Assembly: GCA_024760905.1 (NCBI GenBank)
Contig: CM045733.1
Span: 68,093,501-68,157,500, forward strand
Reading direction: 5' to 3'
DNA length: 64,000 nucleotides
Origin: Plotosus lineatus
Lineage: Eukaryota; Chordata; Actinopteri; Siluriformes; Plotosidae
The notes under the pieces: generated by a model
The model's database searches: none
What the model saw: the letters and a program-made list of their open reading frames with translations, nothing else
What the model was told of the DNA's origin: nothing
Made by a program: the position numbers and the translations under genes
Shown here: one piece after another, positions 33,462-44,330 of the stretch
Position numbering within the stretch: position 1 is the stretch's first letter
Layout: each line of letters starts with the position of its first letter

Positions 33462-33817
33462 TCTTCTTCTTCTTTTCCTATTGGCCGTGCCCTTTTTCTC
33501 AGGGGTCGCCTCAGAGAATCATCTAATTCGCACGTTTGATTTGGCGTAGGTTTTTACGTCGGATTCCCTTCCTGACACAACCCTTTATCAAGGGACAGAA
33601 ACACGCTGACGGCTTTGCAGCTCCTCTTTACGAAAGTCTGCAATGGTTCTTTAACATGAACCTCTCACCATAGACAGTGAAAGACATGGCCCGCCTTTGA
33701 TAACCCAGTTAGCTGCACGGGGGCAGTGATAACCCTGTGGAGAGTGGGACTTGAACCACCAACCTTCGGATCAGCGATCCAGCACCTTTTCCCACTAGGC
33801 CACCACTGCACCATTAC
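33462..33817 (-). mobile_element. SINE-A2 (A head and body with tail 2), inverted
   Basis: Left end (CTT)n, then CAGGGGTCGCCTCAGAGAATC and ACGTCGGATTCCCTTCCTGA (tail 2), then A-type body AAACACGCTGACGGCTTTGC and CATAGACAGTGAAAGACATG, and the head with GCGATCCAGCACC and GGCCACCACTGC. The tail is the one shared with the MDRIRNE-type LINE. Confidence 0.85.
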
Positions 33818-33919
33818 TATAAAGTACATATCTTGTATATACGTGATTAGTGCACATAATGAATGCACTCAAACCACACTATAATTTCATGAATATGGCT
33901 CAGGACTGTATTTTGCAGA
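33818..33919. other. No gene seen
   Basis: Short unique spacer. Confidence 0.4.
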
Positions 33920-33927
33920 GCCTGATT

Positions 33928-33928
<1 letters not shown>

Positions 33929-33976
<48 letters not shown>

Positions 33977-34241
33977 GCTTAGTCCAGGGTTGGGTCGTGG
34001 GGGCAGCAACCTAAGCAAAGAGGTCCAGACGTCCCTCTCCCCAGCCACTTCCTCCAACTCTCCCGGGGGGGGGGACACCGAGGCAGTCCCAGACAAGCTG
34101 AGAGACACAGTCCCTCCAGCGTGTTCTAGGTCGACCCCGGGGTCTCTTCCCGGTTGGACACGCCCCAAACACCACACCAGGGAGGCGTCCGGGGGGCATT
34201 CTGACCAGATGCCCGAGCCACCTCAACTGGCCCCTCTCAAT
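33929..34241 (-). mobile_element. LINE 3' end with (ATC)n tail, short copy with target repeat
   Basis: Same family as 30531-31220. (ATC)n at 33931-33975, then GTGGGGGCAGCAACCTAAGC, GGTCCAGACGTCCCTCTCC and a minus frame encoding RGQLRWLGHLVRMPPGRLPG and RPRGRPRTRWRDCV. Perfect 9-bp direct repeat GCCTGATTT at 33920-33928 and 34242-34250. Confidence 0.9.
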
Positions 34242-34250
34242 GCCTGATTT

Positions 34251-34689
34251 TGACAATTAAAAATAAAATACCAACGCATTTGCCAAAATGAAAGTAACAC
34301 CTACAGAAGTAGATTAGAACATTTATGTTTGCAGATTTTCCTTTTCTTTCAGTCAGGTAAAGTAAATCTCTTGCTGTTTGTAGTGATGGTATTGGTGATA
34401 AAATATTAATTTTATACATATGCTCTAATTTTTTTCATCAAAAAATTAATTAAACATGCACTAAATTGTGATTACTACTTCCAAAGTTGTACACCCAAAT
34501 GTCCAATATAAATACAATATAAAACATTTTTAAAATCTGGTTTGCCCCATATAACATACATAATATAATATTTCCAATCATTTTATGCAATTAAGTCTAT
34601 CGTCTTTTTTATGTACTGTGACCCTTCCAAATATTTTTTTATCGACTGAGTCAAATGACTAAAGGCTGTCTGAGTGTGGGTTAAAAAAA
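34251..34689. other. No gene; AT-rich
   Basis: AT-rich sequence without recognised features. Confidence 0.4.
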
Positions 34690-35020
34690 AAAGCATGCAC
34701 ACTCACACTGTGAGAGCCATCCGCCTCTTTTCAAGCGGCTGCAGTATTTGGGGACGGTCTAACACGCTTGGAGGGAAAGCACCATCCACCCCATCATACA
34801 AATCGGCTCACAGATGCCCGTGATTCGCAGGCAACCGCTGTGAGTGACAGGGAAATGGGCATATGCCATCCCTCCCTCCTGTGAGACCTCAGCCAATTAG
34901 CTTACATGGACTCCCGGTCATGGATATCTGTGGCATTCACCTAATTGTGATCTCTGGGTTAATAGTTACGCCCCTAAAGAGATATAACATGACTCTGACA
35001 GATCATCATCACATTCAATA
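34690..35020. other. Repeat-poor block, candidate conserved noncoding DNA
   Basis: Unusually GC-balanced compared with its AT-rich flanks. Words such as CAATTAGCTTACATGG (34892 region), CACCTAATTGTGATC (34938 region) and GTTAATAGTTACGCCCC hold homeodomain-type TAAT cores. No repeat or coding frame recognised. Confidence 0.3.
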
Positions 35021-35159
35021 ATGCATAGCTCTTTTCAAGATTTGTTCTGGTAACATTCAATTATTTTTAAATTTAACATATTAATTTAAAATAAAATTAT
35101 TTTTAAAATGCAGCAAAACTAAATAAATAAATAAACAAATAAATAAACGTGAATGTTAA

Positions 35160-35388
35160 TAATATTCTGATTTCCTCTCACAGTCCAAAATGCTGCACGG
35201 TGGGACGATTGTTGGTTCCAAATTGCCCCTGGGTGTGAATGGCTGGGTTGTATGTGTGCTGCTCTGCAATCTTCTACCAAGCTGTTCAGCACCTTGCTTT
35301 CACCCAGAGTCGGCTGAGCTAGGCGCCCGCCTTCCTGCAACTTTAAGTATGATTAAGCAGCTTAGAAAATGAATGAATAAATGAATAT
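35160..35388 (+). mobile_element. SINE-B 3' half
   Basis: TTTCCTCTCACAGTCCAAAA, CAAATTGCCCCTGGGTGTGA, then tail 1 (AGAGTCGGCTGAGCTAGGCG, GATTAAGCAGCTTAG) and AATGAATGAATAAATGAAT. The head is absent. Confidence 0.75.
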
Positions 35389-35389
35389 T

Positions 35390-36480
35390 AATTAACACGG
35401 TGTGTTAAATTTTCCATATTAATTATGCTCGCAGATGTTTGTCTGAAATCTTTCATGGAAGTAAATGATTAAAAGGTCGAAAAGCCTCATCTAAATATGA
35501 CTGGTTAAAATGTGCTGTGAATTTACGTCTTTGGGCTATTTTTAAAATATTTTCATTTCATGGTCATGCCATGTTTTTGTGTGTATTGTATCATTATGAC
35601 CTAATTAATCGTCGAAATTGTTTTATATGCTGGAAATAAGCCTCATTAGTGGGTATGGGATAGCAGGAGTATTTGTCTTGACAGAAAGGGACATAAAATG
35701 GGCGGCCATAATGGCGGTGTCTTAAAGCTGCAGCCTCAGTAAATACACATTAATGAATGCGCTGTGGCTACCGCAGTGCTGTCGATACAGAGCCGAAGCT
35801 AGAGCTTTGCATTCACCCCAGTGTGCTCGAAACAAATGCACGTGGGCTGGTAGCAGAAATGCAATCTCTATTTTATTCTTTCAAACATTCATCCCTCACT
35901 TCCTGCCCATTCCCTCATTACATGCTGTTTTGCGCGGCTACACTCAGCAGTCCCGCAGTGCCATAATGAAGCTGCTTGCTCATTTCCCAACCTCATTCTG
36001 TCACACCCCCGCCACAGTGAAATATACATCAAACCCTACAATAAAGAGTGTGTGCAGCCAGCATGGCCATGCTATTGGCAGACCTATAATAGAGACAGAG
36101 ATTTATTTCTGGGATCAGCTGTGTGTTTGAGCGATTGGACCTGATCTAATAGCTGAGAGAGAGAAGTTGTGAAGGTGAGTGGTGCAGTGGCATTGACCCC
36201 ACTCCACAGCTCGCACACTACATCACATCAGCGCTATGGGGCATTCGATTTGTTTTTAATAAAACAAACATTCTTCTCCACCTTTTACGTTCGCTCTCGT
36301 TTTTTGACTGGGAGAAGCAGAAGGACAATTTCTTCCCATTTCCAAAATGTCAGTGGTGACGTGTGCCTTGTCATTGCCATACTGACATACTGTTGATGGA
36401 GCTCACCCATTATTTCTCTCTCAGCATGAGTCTGGAGGGATGAGGGGATTAAGCGTTGACATTGAAGTGGGAGTTTCACT
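35390..36480. other. Long repeat-poor block, best candidate for conserved noncoding DNA
   Basis: About 1.1 kb with no recognised transposon and no simple repeat. Two parts stand out: 35395-35680 with several AATTAATTATG/CTAATTAATCG-type homeodomain cores, and 35690-36130 with more balanced GC. A frame of 125 codons (35753-36130) has no recognised domain and no start context of note, so I do not call it a gene. Candidate status is inference only. Confidence 0.35.
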
Positions 36481-36591
36481 GATCAGCTTTTAATAAACTC
36501 CAAGATGTTAAGTCATTTAATCATATTTGAGATTATATTTGTCATTTTTGTAATATGCAGAGAATCTATGATTAAAGAAAGCGGTGAATCG

Positions 36592-36613
36592 ATTTTTTTT
36601 TTTTTTTTTTTTA
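36592..36613. repeat. Poly(T) run
   Basis: T homopolymer. Confidence 0.9.
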
Positions 36614-37194
36614 TGAAATATATGGACAAGTACAATGACATTAAATCATCTGTGGAAGTTTTGAAAGAGTCCATTATGGTTTTGAAAGATAATTTAGAAG
36701 GTTCTGTTCCTATAAGTGCAGGAAGAAAAATAAAAATCATCAATTAAATTATTCTTTAACAGCCAACTTTGAAATGAAGCAGCTTCACAAAAGTCCAGAT
36801 GCAGAGTTAGATCTCTAATTACCAAAATAGAGGCATTAGTGACAAGTAAAAATATGTCCTCTTTTAGATGAGACTGTATTGGTGAAGTCATTACAATTCA
36901 GTCAAGTAGAAACAGCGTGATCATTATTTTATACAAATTCTTTGGGAACACTGCATGACAGAAGCATCTGAAACAGATATTACAGTATACACTAATACAA
37001 CGTGCACAGTTCTGCATACCGGCCCTGCTCCTGCACTTGTGCACTCAAATGTTTATTCATTTCAGTCGGAAAATAAATTTAAGCATTTATGTAATAGTGC
37101 ACGTTCACACATAACAACTTCTACAGTATATAGCTATGACACAACATACAACCACTAGCAGGTGATGTAAATACAGTGACATGAATGATCTCAT
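36614..37194. other. No gene seen
   Basis: AT-rich unique sequence. Confidence 0.4.
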
Positions 37195-37665
37195 TTCCAT
37201 GGCAGCTGTCGGTGTGGGATACATTAGTCAGTAAGTGAAGAGGAATTTCTCAAATATCATGGACTTGAAGCAGTAGAATGGGCAATTATAAGTGACTTTG
37301 ACAAGCACCAAGTAGTGATGGCTTGATGACTGAACGAGAGCATCTCCAAAACAGCAAGTCTTGTAACGTTCTCTCTCTATACAGTGTATGATCTCTGCCA
37401 AAATGGTATTAAAAAAAGGACCAACGGTGAACCAGCCACTGAGTCGGGAACACCCAGTGCTCATGTACATAGGGAATGAAGCCTAGCCTGTCTGGACTAA
37501 ACCCACAAAAGAGCCACTGCTGCACACATTCCAGAAAACAATTCATGCTGGTTACGATAGAAATGTGTCAGAATACATTGTGCATCGTAGCTTCTTGCGT
37601 TTGAGACTACAAGGCGATAAACCAGATGCAGTGTCCATGTTGTCCTCCCGCACCAGAGGCAGGTA

Positions 37666-38501
37666 CAGTGGTACCTCACCTTACGAAATTAACCCGCTTC
37701 AGCGCCGTTTTCGTAACCTGCATTTTTCGTAAGTTGAACCGCATTTTACATGTAAAACGTGTGATTCGTTCCAAGGCTCTCAAGACTACCACATAAACCC
37801 ATAAAAAATTATAAAAGTACACCAATTTTGTATGAATATAATATATGTGTGAAATATGTGTTAAAAGTAAAACAATATTATTTATTTTTTTTTAGATCTC
37901 TCGAACCACTCATGGGAAGAACCCTCACCCCCGCCCTCCTTCACGAGGTCCTTAAATATGGCGGTTGCTTTTTCCGAAATAATCGCCTCCGTCACTGTAT
38001 GTCCGCTTTTAAGGCCTCCTTCTGTTTCAATATCGTCCCGATTGTAGAGGGGTTTCGGCCGTACTCCTTTGCGATTTCACTCAAAAGCATCCCACTTTCA
38101 TATTTTTTTTTTATTTCATCTCCTGTTTAACTCTTACATCTCCCCTGTCTCACCAGGAATCACTTTCTTGGGGCTCATGATTAATAATGAAAAATAACGC
38201 CCACGAAACTCACAAACCAACAGTACAACTCTCCTTCACACGTGTGTCGAACAATGGGTAGAAGGCACACAAAAAGCATTATGCGTACAGTACTGTATTA
38301 TGGAGATTCAGCTCCCTCCTAGCCAATGGGAGACCAGCAGGGCGGGGTGTTGGGAGACAACCAGTGGGAAAGTAACTTGCGCATTGTTTGAATGTTTGAA
38401 TGGCGTGTTTGAATTTTTAAGATGGTGCTTTCGTAACATGAAAATGTGTTTTGTAACCTGAATTTTTCGTTTGGTGAGACTTTCGTAAAGTGAGGTACCA
38501 C
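37666..38501 (-). mobile_element. Tigger/pogo-like element copy 1, nested in Tc1
   Basis: Ends CAGTGGTACCTCACCTTACG (left) and AAGTGAGGTACCAC (right), between TA dinucleotides (37664-37665 and 38502-38503). Insertion splits a recognisable Tc1 coding segment exactly. The interior minus strand keeps only the N-terminal DNA-binding part of a Tigger-like transposase (next entry). The catalytic part is absent, so it is non-autonomous. Confidence 0.9.
37890..38178 (-). pseudogene. Tigger-like transposase N-terminal helix-turn-helix relic
   Basis: Begins at ATG 38178-38176 (MSPKKVIPG). After a frameshift, IKKKYESGMLLSEIAKEYG and STIGTILKQKEALKAD form the psq/CENP-B-type helix-turn-helix that binds transposon ends in pogo-group transposases. 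It ends within a segment resembling EAIISEKA...KDLVKEG that precedes the second DNA-binding domain; the DDE domain is missing. Confidence 0.75.
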
Positions 38502-38992
38502 TAGATGGCACCAGAAGGTTCCATATGAAGAAGAACAGTGAATGGCAACTTTTTGCTGTTTTGGGAAATGTTCTGCTGGAAATTCTTCATTCCTGACATT
38601 CTTGTTACTGTTACTTAAGTATCACATGCACTTCTTCATAAAGTTGTTACTTACTCATGGTATTGATCTTTTTAACAGGATAAATTGCTCGGAAATGGTT
38701 TGAAACATGACAAGAAGTTCAGGGTGTTGCTACCAAATTCCCTAGACATCCATCAATCTGATCAAAGATTTGTTGGATGTGCTGGACAAAATAAGTAGAA
38801 TCCATGGAGGCCCGTCTCACAACTTACAAGTCTTAAAGGATAAGCTGTTCATGGCAAGGTGCCAGATACCACAGTACATCCTTAAAGGTCTTGTGGAGTC
38901 CATGTATTTTTGGGTCAGAACTGTTTTGAGGGCATAAAAAGGACTTGCAAAAGATTAGGCAAGTTTTATTAGATTTATGGCTGATTGGTGGA

Positions 38993-39185
38993 TTAGTGTA
39001 CGTGTATTCATATCAGCGCCCTATTCAGATTTCTACTGGCTATTGGACCTTGCATTGCAGTTAATTATAAGAAAAAATAACCTTTGTCTGTAATTATTTG
39101 TTTGAAAGATTATCCAAATAATATAATTTATTGCTATCTCACGCAAGGATATGAAATTATTATTATTATAATTATTATCTTTCAT
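38993..39185. other. No gene seen
   Basis: AT-rich unique spacer with (TTA)n-like sequence near 39155-39178. Confidence 0.4.
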
Positions 39186-39513
39186 CTTTCATTTTCTGAA
39201 CCGCTTAATCCTAATTAGGGTCTCTGAGAGGCTGGCACCCATCCCAGTTGACTCCGGGCGAGGGCAGAGTACACCCAGGCCATCGCAGAGCGGAAACACG
39301 CTGACGGCTATGTAGCTACTCTTGTCGAAAGTCAGCAATGGTTCTTTTACATGAACCTCACATCATAGACAGTGAGAGACATGGCCGGCCTTTGATAACC
39401 CAGTTAACTGCACTGGGGGGGACAGCAGTGACAACCCGTTTTGAGAGTGGGACCTGAACTCCCAACCTTAGGATCAGTGATCCAGCGCCTTTACCACCAG
39501 GCCACCAGTGCAA
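39186..39513 (-). mobile_element. SINE-A, full length
   Basis: Tail 1 (ACCGCTTAATCCTAATTAGG), body (CGAAAGTCAGCAATGGTTC, GACATGGCCGGCCTTTGA) and head (CAGTGATCCAGCGCC, CAGGCCACCAGTGC). Confidence 0.88.
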
Positions 39514-40517
39514 TTATTAGTTTTGGGGTTTTTTTCTTCCAAACCAGATTTCTTCCCCAACACTTCACAGCATTCAAAATATTAAACAACACCAAAATCC
39601 ATGAAGATAACACTGTATTTTTATCATGAATTTGCCATCTGTTCTCTATAAACATGATGAATATTTGCCGACTGAAAGGACCTCATTTCTTACATAAATC
39701 TGTTTACACCAACTGTTTAACACAAAACAAACAAGTCACTGTTCTCTGTTTGGATGTGGCCAGGATTTGTTTTTAATTGATCTGAAAAATTCTTTTCCCG
39801 ATAAGCTTTTTAATTATTTTTCAACGACTGCAACTTCAACGGTTGATGAGAGTGTAATATGGCAATAATGAACAGTTAATAATTCACATGAACAAGTGGC
39901 ACAGTTGAGAGTGTGGAAAAGTGAAGGACTGGTATTTTGGCTGAGGATTGTATTTGAACTGTACTACACATGTGTGGTTGAGTATGTTACTACAGGGCAT
40001 TTTCAAAAATAAAATCTTAGTGTATCAATAAATCTCCAGGACAATCCAATCAGCCAACCAATTCCACGGTAAAATGATTAATCCAAAAAATTCATTAAAG
40101 ATGAGACTAAATTTATTATCCCAGGTAGGAATGAACACTAATTATTTTAGATTAAAATCCAGAAATAATTTTTGAAAAAATATCCAGAGCACAGTTGGCA
40201 GTTATGCACTGAAAGATGTAACTGAATAGTTCTTCATACATGCACTGAGAAGACCATTCAAATCAGCGACATTCAAAAAATCCTGAGGCACAAAATTGTT
40301 TAAGTATATATCAAACAAGAACACAAAAAGCAAGCAAAATCAAGCTTTTTTTTTTTTTTTTAAGTTTTTCAATTTTATAGTTTATTTTTGCATATTTGAA
40401 CAATTATAGAGACGGGGCAGGTATATATAACAAGCACTACTAGCTGAGCATAAATGCAGTGCAGCCAACCGTGTGTTTTTATAGCATTCAGAAAGAAGTA
40501 AATAATATTTACTAGTA
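39514..40517. other. No gene seen
   Basis: AT-rich unique sequence, about 1 kb, with a poly(T) run at 40347-40360. Confidence 0.4.
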
Positions 40518-41343
40518 CAGTTGGCCCTCTACTTACGAAATTAATCCGTGCCAGTGCCTTTTTCTTAACCTGGAGTTTTCATAAGTAGAGGTGCATTTTA
40601 CATGGAAAACGCATGATTAATTTCAAGGCTCCCAATACTACCCCATAAACCCTTCAAAAATTATAAAAGTGCACCAATTTTGTATGAAATATGCTATTTA
40701 CCTTTTTTAAATCTCTTGAACCACCCATGCGATGCTTTAAAGTCCGGGGGTTGCTGGTGTGAAGAAGCCTCACCCTCCTTCACGAGGTCCTTAAATATGG
40801 CGGTTGCTTTTTCCGAAATAATCGCCTCCGCTTTTAATGCTTCCTTCTGCTTCAATATCATCCCGATTGTAGAGAGGTTTCAACCGTACTCCTTTGCGAT
40901 TTCGCTCAACCGCATCCCACTTTCGTATTTTTTTATCATCTCCTGCTTCACTTTGATTGATAACGGAGCCCGCTTCTTCTTTTCTGTGTCACCGGGAATC
41001 ACTTTCTTGGGGTCCATGATGGATAACGAAATATAACGCTGCGATGATCACTCTCAAAAAAAAAACTCACGAGCCAACAGTCCTGTTCAACTCTCCTTCA
41101 CATGTGTGACAAACAGGAAGTATGGGTACAGGAATGGGTACAGTTCAGCTCCCTCCTGGCCAATGGGAGGCCAGCGAGGCGGGATGTTGGGAGACAGCCA
41201 ATGAGAGAGCAACTCGCGCATTGTTTGAATTTTTGAATGGCGCGTTTGAATTTTTGAATGGCGCGTTTGGTGCTTTTCGTAAAATGTTTTTCGTAACCTG
41301 GATTTTTCGTATTCATAGGTTTTTGTAAGTAGAGGGCCGACTG
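40518..41343 (-). mobile_element. Tigger/pogo-like element copy 2, complete ends
   Basis: CAGTTGGCCCTCTACTTACG at the left and GTAAGTAGAGGGCCGACTG at the right are perfect-type inverted ends, flanked by TA at 40516-40517 and 41344-41345. Interior is closely related to copies 1 and 3. Confidence 0.93.
40700..41017 (-). pseudogene. Tigger-like transposase N-terminal part, one stop
   Basis: Starts at ATG 41017-41015 (MDPKKVIPGDTEKKKRAPLS), then IKKYESGMRLSEIAKEYG, a TGA at 40882-40880, NLSTIGMILKQKEALK, EAIISEKATAIFKDLVKEG, and SHGWFKRFKK. This is the pogo-type N-terminal helix-turn-helix followed by the start of the CENP-B DNA-binding region. The TGA replaces what is Arg (CGA) in copy 1, as expected from CpG decay. 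No DDE domain follows. Confidence 0.85.
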
Positions 41344-41419
41344 TAGTAATTTTAATATGTACTCAAAGAAACATAAGAAAAGAACACTAAAATACATGGT
41401 ACACTCTGATTACAACACA
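41344..41419. other. Short unique spacer
   Basis: No feature. Confidence 0.4.
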
Positions 41420-41548
41420 CACAACCATTCACACCCAGGGACAATTTTGAAGAGCCATTCAGCCTAATTTTTGGACTGTGGGAGTGTTGAAACCCAGGAG
41501 CTTCTTGCTGTGAGGCGGGTGTGCTAACCACTGTGCTACTCTGATTCC
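41420..41548 (-). mobile_element. SINE-B, head end only
   Basis: CACCCAGGGACAATTTTGAA, TTTTTGGACTGTGGGAG, CCCAGGAGCTTCTTGCTGTG, GTGCTAACCACTGTGC. Confidence 0.75.
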
Positions 41549-41582
41549 CATGTTAAGCATCATATGTTTTTTTTTTTCTTTT

Positions 41583-41864
41583 TTTACACCTGAGCCGAGT
41601 GGCTCATCAGGTCGGTGCTTATCCCCAGTTTCCGTAGCGTGAAGCAACCAGGAGTTCAACTTCTCCTGGATGGGATGCTAGTCCATCGCCGGTTACCTTC
41701 CCAGTATATTTTTACTGGTACCTATTTATACTGCTGGGTGAATCACTTGTGGTTGAGACCTTGCCCAGGGGTCTAAGCACAGTGGGGGTTTAACTGGGAT
41801 TTGAACACACAACCTCCTGATCATGAGCACAGCACCCTAACCATTACACCACCAGGCCCACCAA
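41583..41864 (-). mobile_element. SINE-C, full length, inverted
   Basis: Third tRNA-derived family. Left part ACACCTGAGCCGAGTGGCTC is the tail side; next comes GGATGGGATGCTAGTCCATC, TACTGCTGGGTGAATCAC, AGGGGTCTAAGCACAGTG, and the head with B-box complement GGGATTTGAACAC, CTCCTGATCATGAGCACAGC and CTAACCATTACACCACC. Confidence 0.82.
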
Positions 41865-42475
41865 AGCATCATATCAGTTGAGTGATAAATATTGACACAA
41901 ACAATAGATGAAAGAAATGTCTCTTATCTGTAAAGAGCACAAACTATCGAACCTGGTTGAATCACAGAATTATTGAAAAACAAAATCATAAATGGTGTGT
42001 GCTTAAAGTGAATAGTATCTCAAATACTGTCAGTATCTCATATCCCATAATGAGCTTTTTGAGCTCTGCCTCAGGCCATTATATCCAATACATATCAAAA
42101 ACAAAAACTCTGGTGTTATTTATAGGCCACAGCATCTGTTACTGTTCAGGTCTCATACAAATGGAGAACAAGTCTTCTGTGGAAAAATCCACAAGCAAAC
42201 ATGCTAACAAACAAATAAACAAACAAACAAATAAAAAAAATATTCTGAGTTTTCATTGGTGTTTGAGCAATCAGTCTTATCTTAGGGCTAGAAAGGGCCA
42301 CACTGACTTTGTCTCATACAGAGAATAGCAAGACCTTTCATGGATGAATTACCAAACACACAGATCAGACACTGACTGTGGAACCTTTAAAGGGCTACAC
42401 TGATTGCAAATGATCTTTATCCACCTTGGTTCTATCACACGGTGCAAAACTAAATCAATTTAGAAAATAGTATTA
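41865..42475. other. No gene seen
   Basis: Unique AT-rich sequence. Confidence 0.4.
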
Positions 42476-42489
42476 GACATCCTAATGGA

Positions 42490-42809
42490 GACGCCACGGT
42501 GGTGTAGTGTTAGCACATCAGCCTCACAGCAAGAAGGCCTTAGGTTCGATTCCCAGCTCGTGCGTTTCTGTACAGCGTTTGCATGTTCTCCCTGTGCTCC
42601 CAAAGTCCAAAACATGCACAGAGGGTTAATTGGCTGTTCCAAACAAATCACCCCTAAGTGTGAGTGTTGTATGTATGAGTGCAAACCCTGTCATGGCCTG
42701 GAAAGCTGTCCAGGGTGTACCCGGCTCTTGATGCGAGTTGGCTGAGATGGCAGCCAGCCTCCCCGCAACCCTAATTAGAATTAAACAGTTCAGAAAATGA
42801 ATGATGAAT
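42490..42809 (+). mobile_element. SINE-B, full length, perfect 14-bp target-site duplication
   Basis: Head GGTGGTGTAGTGTTAGCACA, CAGCCTCACAGCAAGAAGG, B-box GGTTCGATTCC, body GCATGTTCTCCCTGTGCTCC and AGTCCAAAACATGCACAGAG, tail 1 (CTAATTAGAATTAAACAG). Flanked by GACATCCTAATGGA at 42476-42489 and 42810-42823. The head and B-box support polymerase III transcription in the ancestor. Confidence 0.95.
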
Positions 42810-42870
42810 GACATCCTAATGGAATGAAACAACCAAGATAACCAGCTTCTTCTACAAAGGACAACAAATA

Positions 42871-43120
42871 CAGGGATCCCTCACTATTTCACCTTTCAAT
42901 TCATGCGGCTTCAGTGCATCGCGGGGTTTTTTTTAAATATTCATCGAATTAAAAAATAAGGCAATTAAGGAAGAATAGGGGGAGTTAAGGAAAATGCCAC
43001 AAAGCAAGGCCAATTATGTAAAAAAAACAAACAAACAAACAAAAACAAAAAGCAACCCCACCCTATCAAAACTATTTACATTTTTATGTGAGGTACATCT
43101 GAGTGTGCACGCACGCATCT

Positions 43121-43204
<84 letters not shown>

Positions 43205-43300
43205 ATAAATACTGTACACAAACATACAGAATCATTATAAGCATTTATATCGTTGAATATGTATTTAATGATATTATATACATTATATCCCTTTTATTAT
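42871..43300 (-). mobile_element. MITE (GGATCCC-ended family) copy 5, inverted, far end lost
   Basis: TA then CAGGGATCCCTCACTATTTC, CATGCGGCTTCAGTGCATCG. (GT)n at 43123-43201 has expanded inside. The sequence stops before the GGTCCCAATT end and runs into copy 6. Confidence 0.8.
43123..43201. repeat. (GT)n microsatellite inside MITE copy 5
   Basis: Uninterrupted tract of about 39 units, at the place where sister copies have TATGTGTGTGTATT. Confidence 0.95.
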
Positions 43301-43306
43301 ATACAT

Positions 43307-43780
43307 TAGATCCCTCGCTACTTCGCGATTCAATTCATGTGGCTTCAGGGCATTGCGGTTTTTTCTTTTTTTAAATATTCATTGAATTAAAAAAATAAGG
43401 AAATGAAGGAAGAATAGGGGAAAAGGTAAGGAAAATGCCACAAAAACAAGGCCAATTATACAAAAAAAAAACCTAAATAAACAAAAAACAACCCAAAACC
43501 TCCCATCAAAACTAGTTCCATTTTTGTGAGGTGCGCAACTGAGTGCGTGCACGTGCCTCTGCATCCGTGCATGCACGTGCGTCTGTGTGTGTATTTATAT
43601 TTTATTTACCTCATGCATTATTTTTGAATGTTTAATTGTTATGATAAGCATTTATAGCATTGAATATGTATTTATTGACATTATATACACATATACATGT
43701 ACTTATACGGCAGTCGGGGGGGGGGGGAATCCTACTTCATGGAATTTGGCAGTTGTGGGGGGATCTTGGTCCCAATTACA
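43307..43780 (-). mobile_element. MITE (GGATCCC-ended family) copy 6, inverted
   Basis: GATCCCTCGCTACTTCGCG at the left, internal GTATTTATTGACATTATATA, then CCTACTTCATGGAATTTGG and GGTCCCAATTA at the right. Tandem with copy 5, same orientation. Confidence 0.82.
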
Positions 43781-44029
43781 ATAATTTACCATTTCTTTCA
43801 ATGTCACGTCAGAAGAAATTAATGAGAGTATAATATTATTCTTATAATGATTCCGTTATTGTTACAGTGCTTATTAATGAATTTATTTCTTTGGTTGGTT
43901 TGTTGATTAGGGTGGGGTTTTTTGAAGGTGTGATATAGAGGGGGGGCCCTCAGTGTATCCCCAGTGGATTTACTTGAACAGTTTCCCTCAAATGAGTGTT
44001 AGATCTTGGTCTACATAGTATTAGTAGTA
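43781..44029. other. No gene seen
   Basis: Unique spacer. Confidence 0.4.
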
Positions 44030-44330
44030 GACGCTTAAACCGAATATGCTTAAAGTCAGGCTGAGGGTTCGAATTTCTATTAGACCCTCACTATGCTAAG
44101 ATCCCCAGGGAAGGTCTTAACCTTGAGCGTGCCTCTTTCCACCCGGCAGTATAAATGGGTATATTAGCTAAAAAAAACGCATTCTGGAAAGGTGACCTAC
44201 GATGGACTAGCATCCCATCCAGGAGGAATTGAACTCCTAGTGGGTTCACACTACAGAATCCAGGATAAGCCCTATAGCTGTAATGAGAAACTAAGCTGGG
44301 GTGTAAAAAGCTCAACAGACTTTTGTAGAA
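44030..44330 (+). mobile_element. SINE-C, diverged
   Basis: Diverged head with B-box-like GAGGGTTCGAATTTC, body ACCCTCACTATGCTAAGATC, GCAGTATAAATGGGTA, CGATGGACTAGCATCCCATC, and tail GGGGTGTAAAAAGCTCAACA. Confidence 0.78.

Larger units (their letters stand above)
37195..38992 (+). mobile_element. Tc1-like transposon relic split by a Tigger-like element
   Basis: Plus-strand relic of a teleost Tc1-like element. Left part: AGTGACTTTGACAAGCACCA (37289) encoding an N-terminal SDFDKHQVV-like start, GAGCATCTCCAAAACAGCAA (37339) for the helix-turn-helix, GGACCAACGGTGAACCAGCC (37418). Right part: AGATGGCACCAGAAGG (38503), GGGAAATGTTCTGCTGGAAA (38563), AGATACCACAGTACATCC (38866), and a GGCTGATTGGTG end. 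The coding frame has stops and deletions, and the element at 37666-38501 interrupts it. It is clearly inactive. Confidence 0.8.

Noticed and set aside
35753..36130. 125-codon plus-strand frame in the repeat-poor block
   Set aside because: No recognised domain, no splice or start context of note; kept only as part of a candidate noncoding block.
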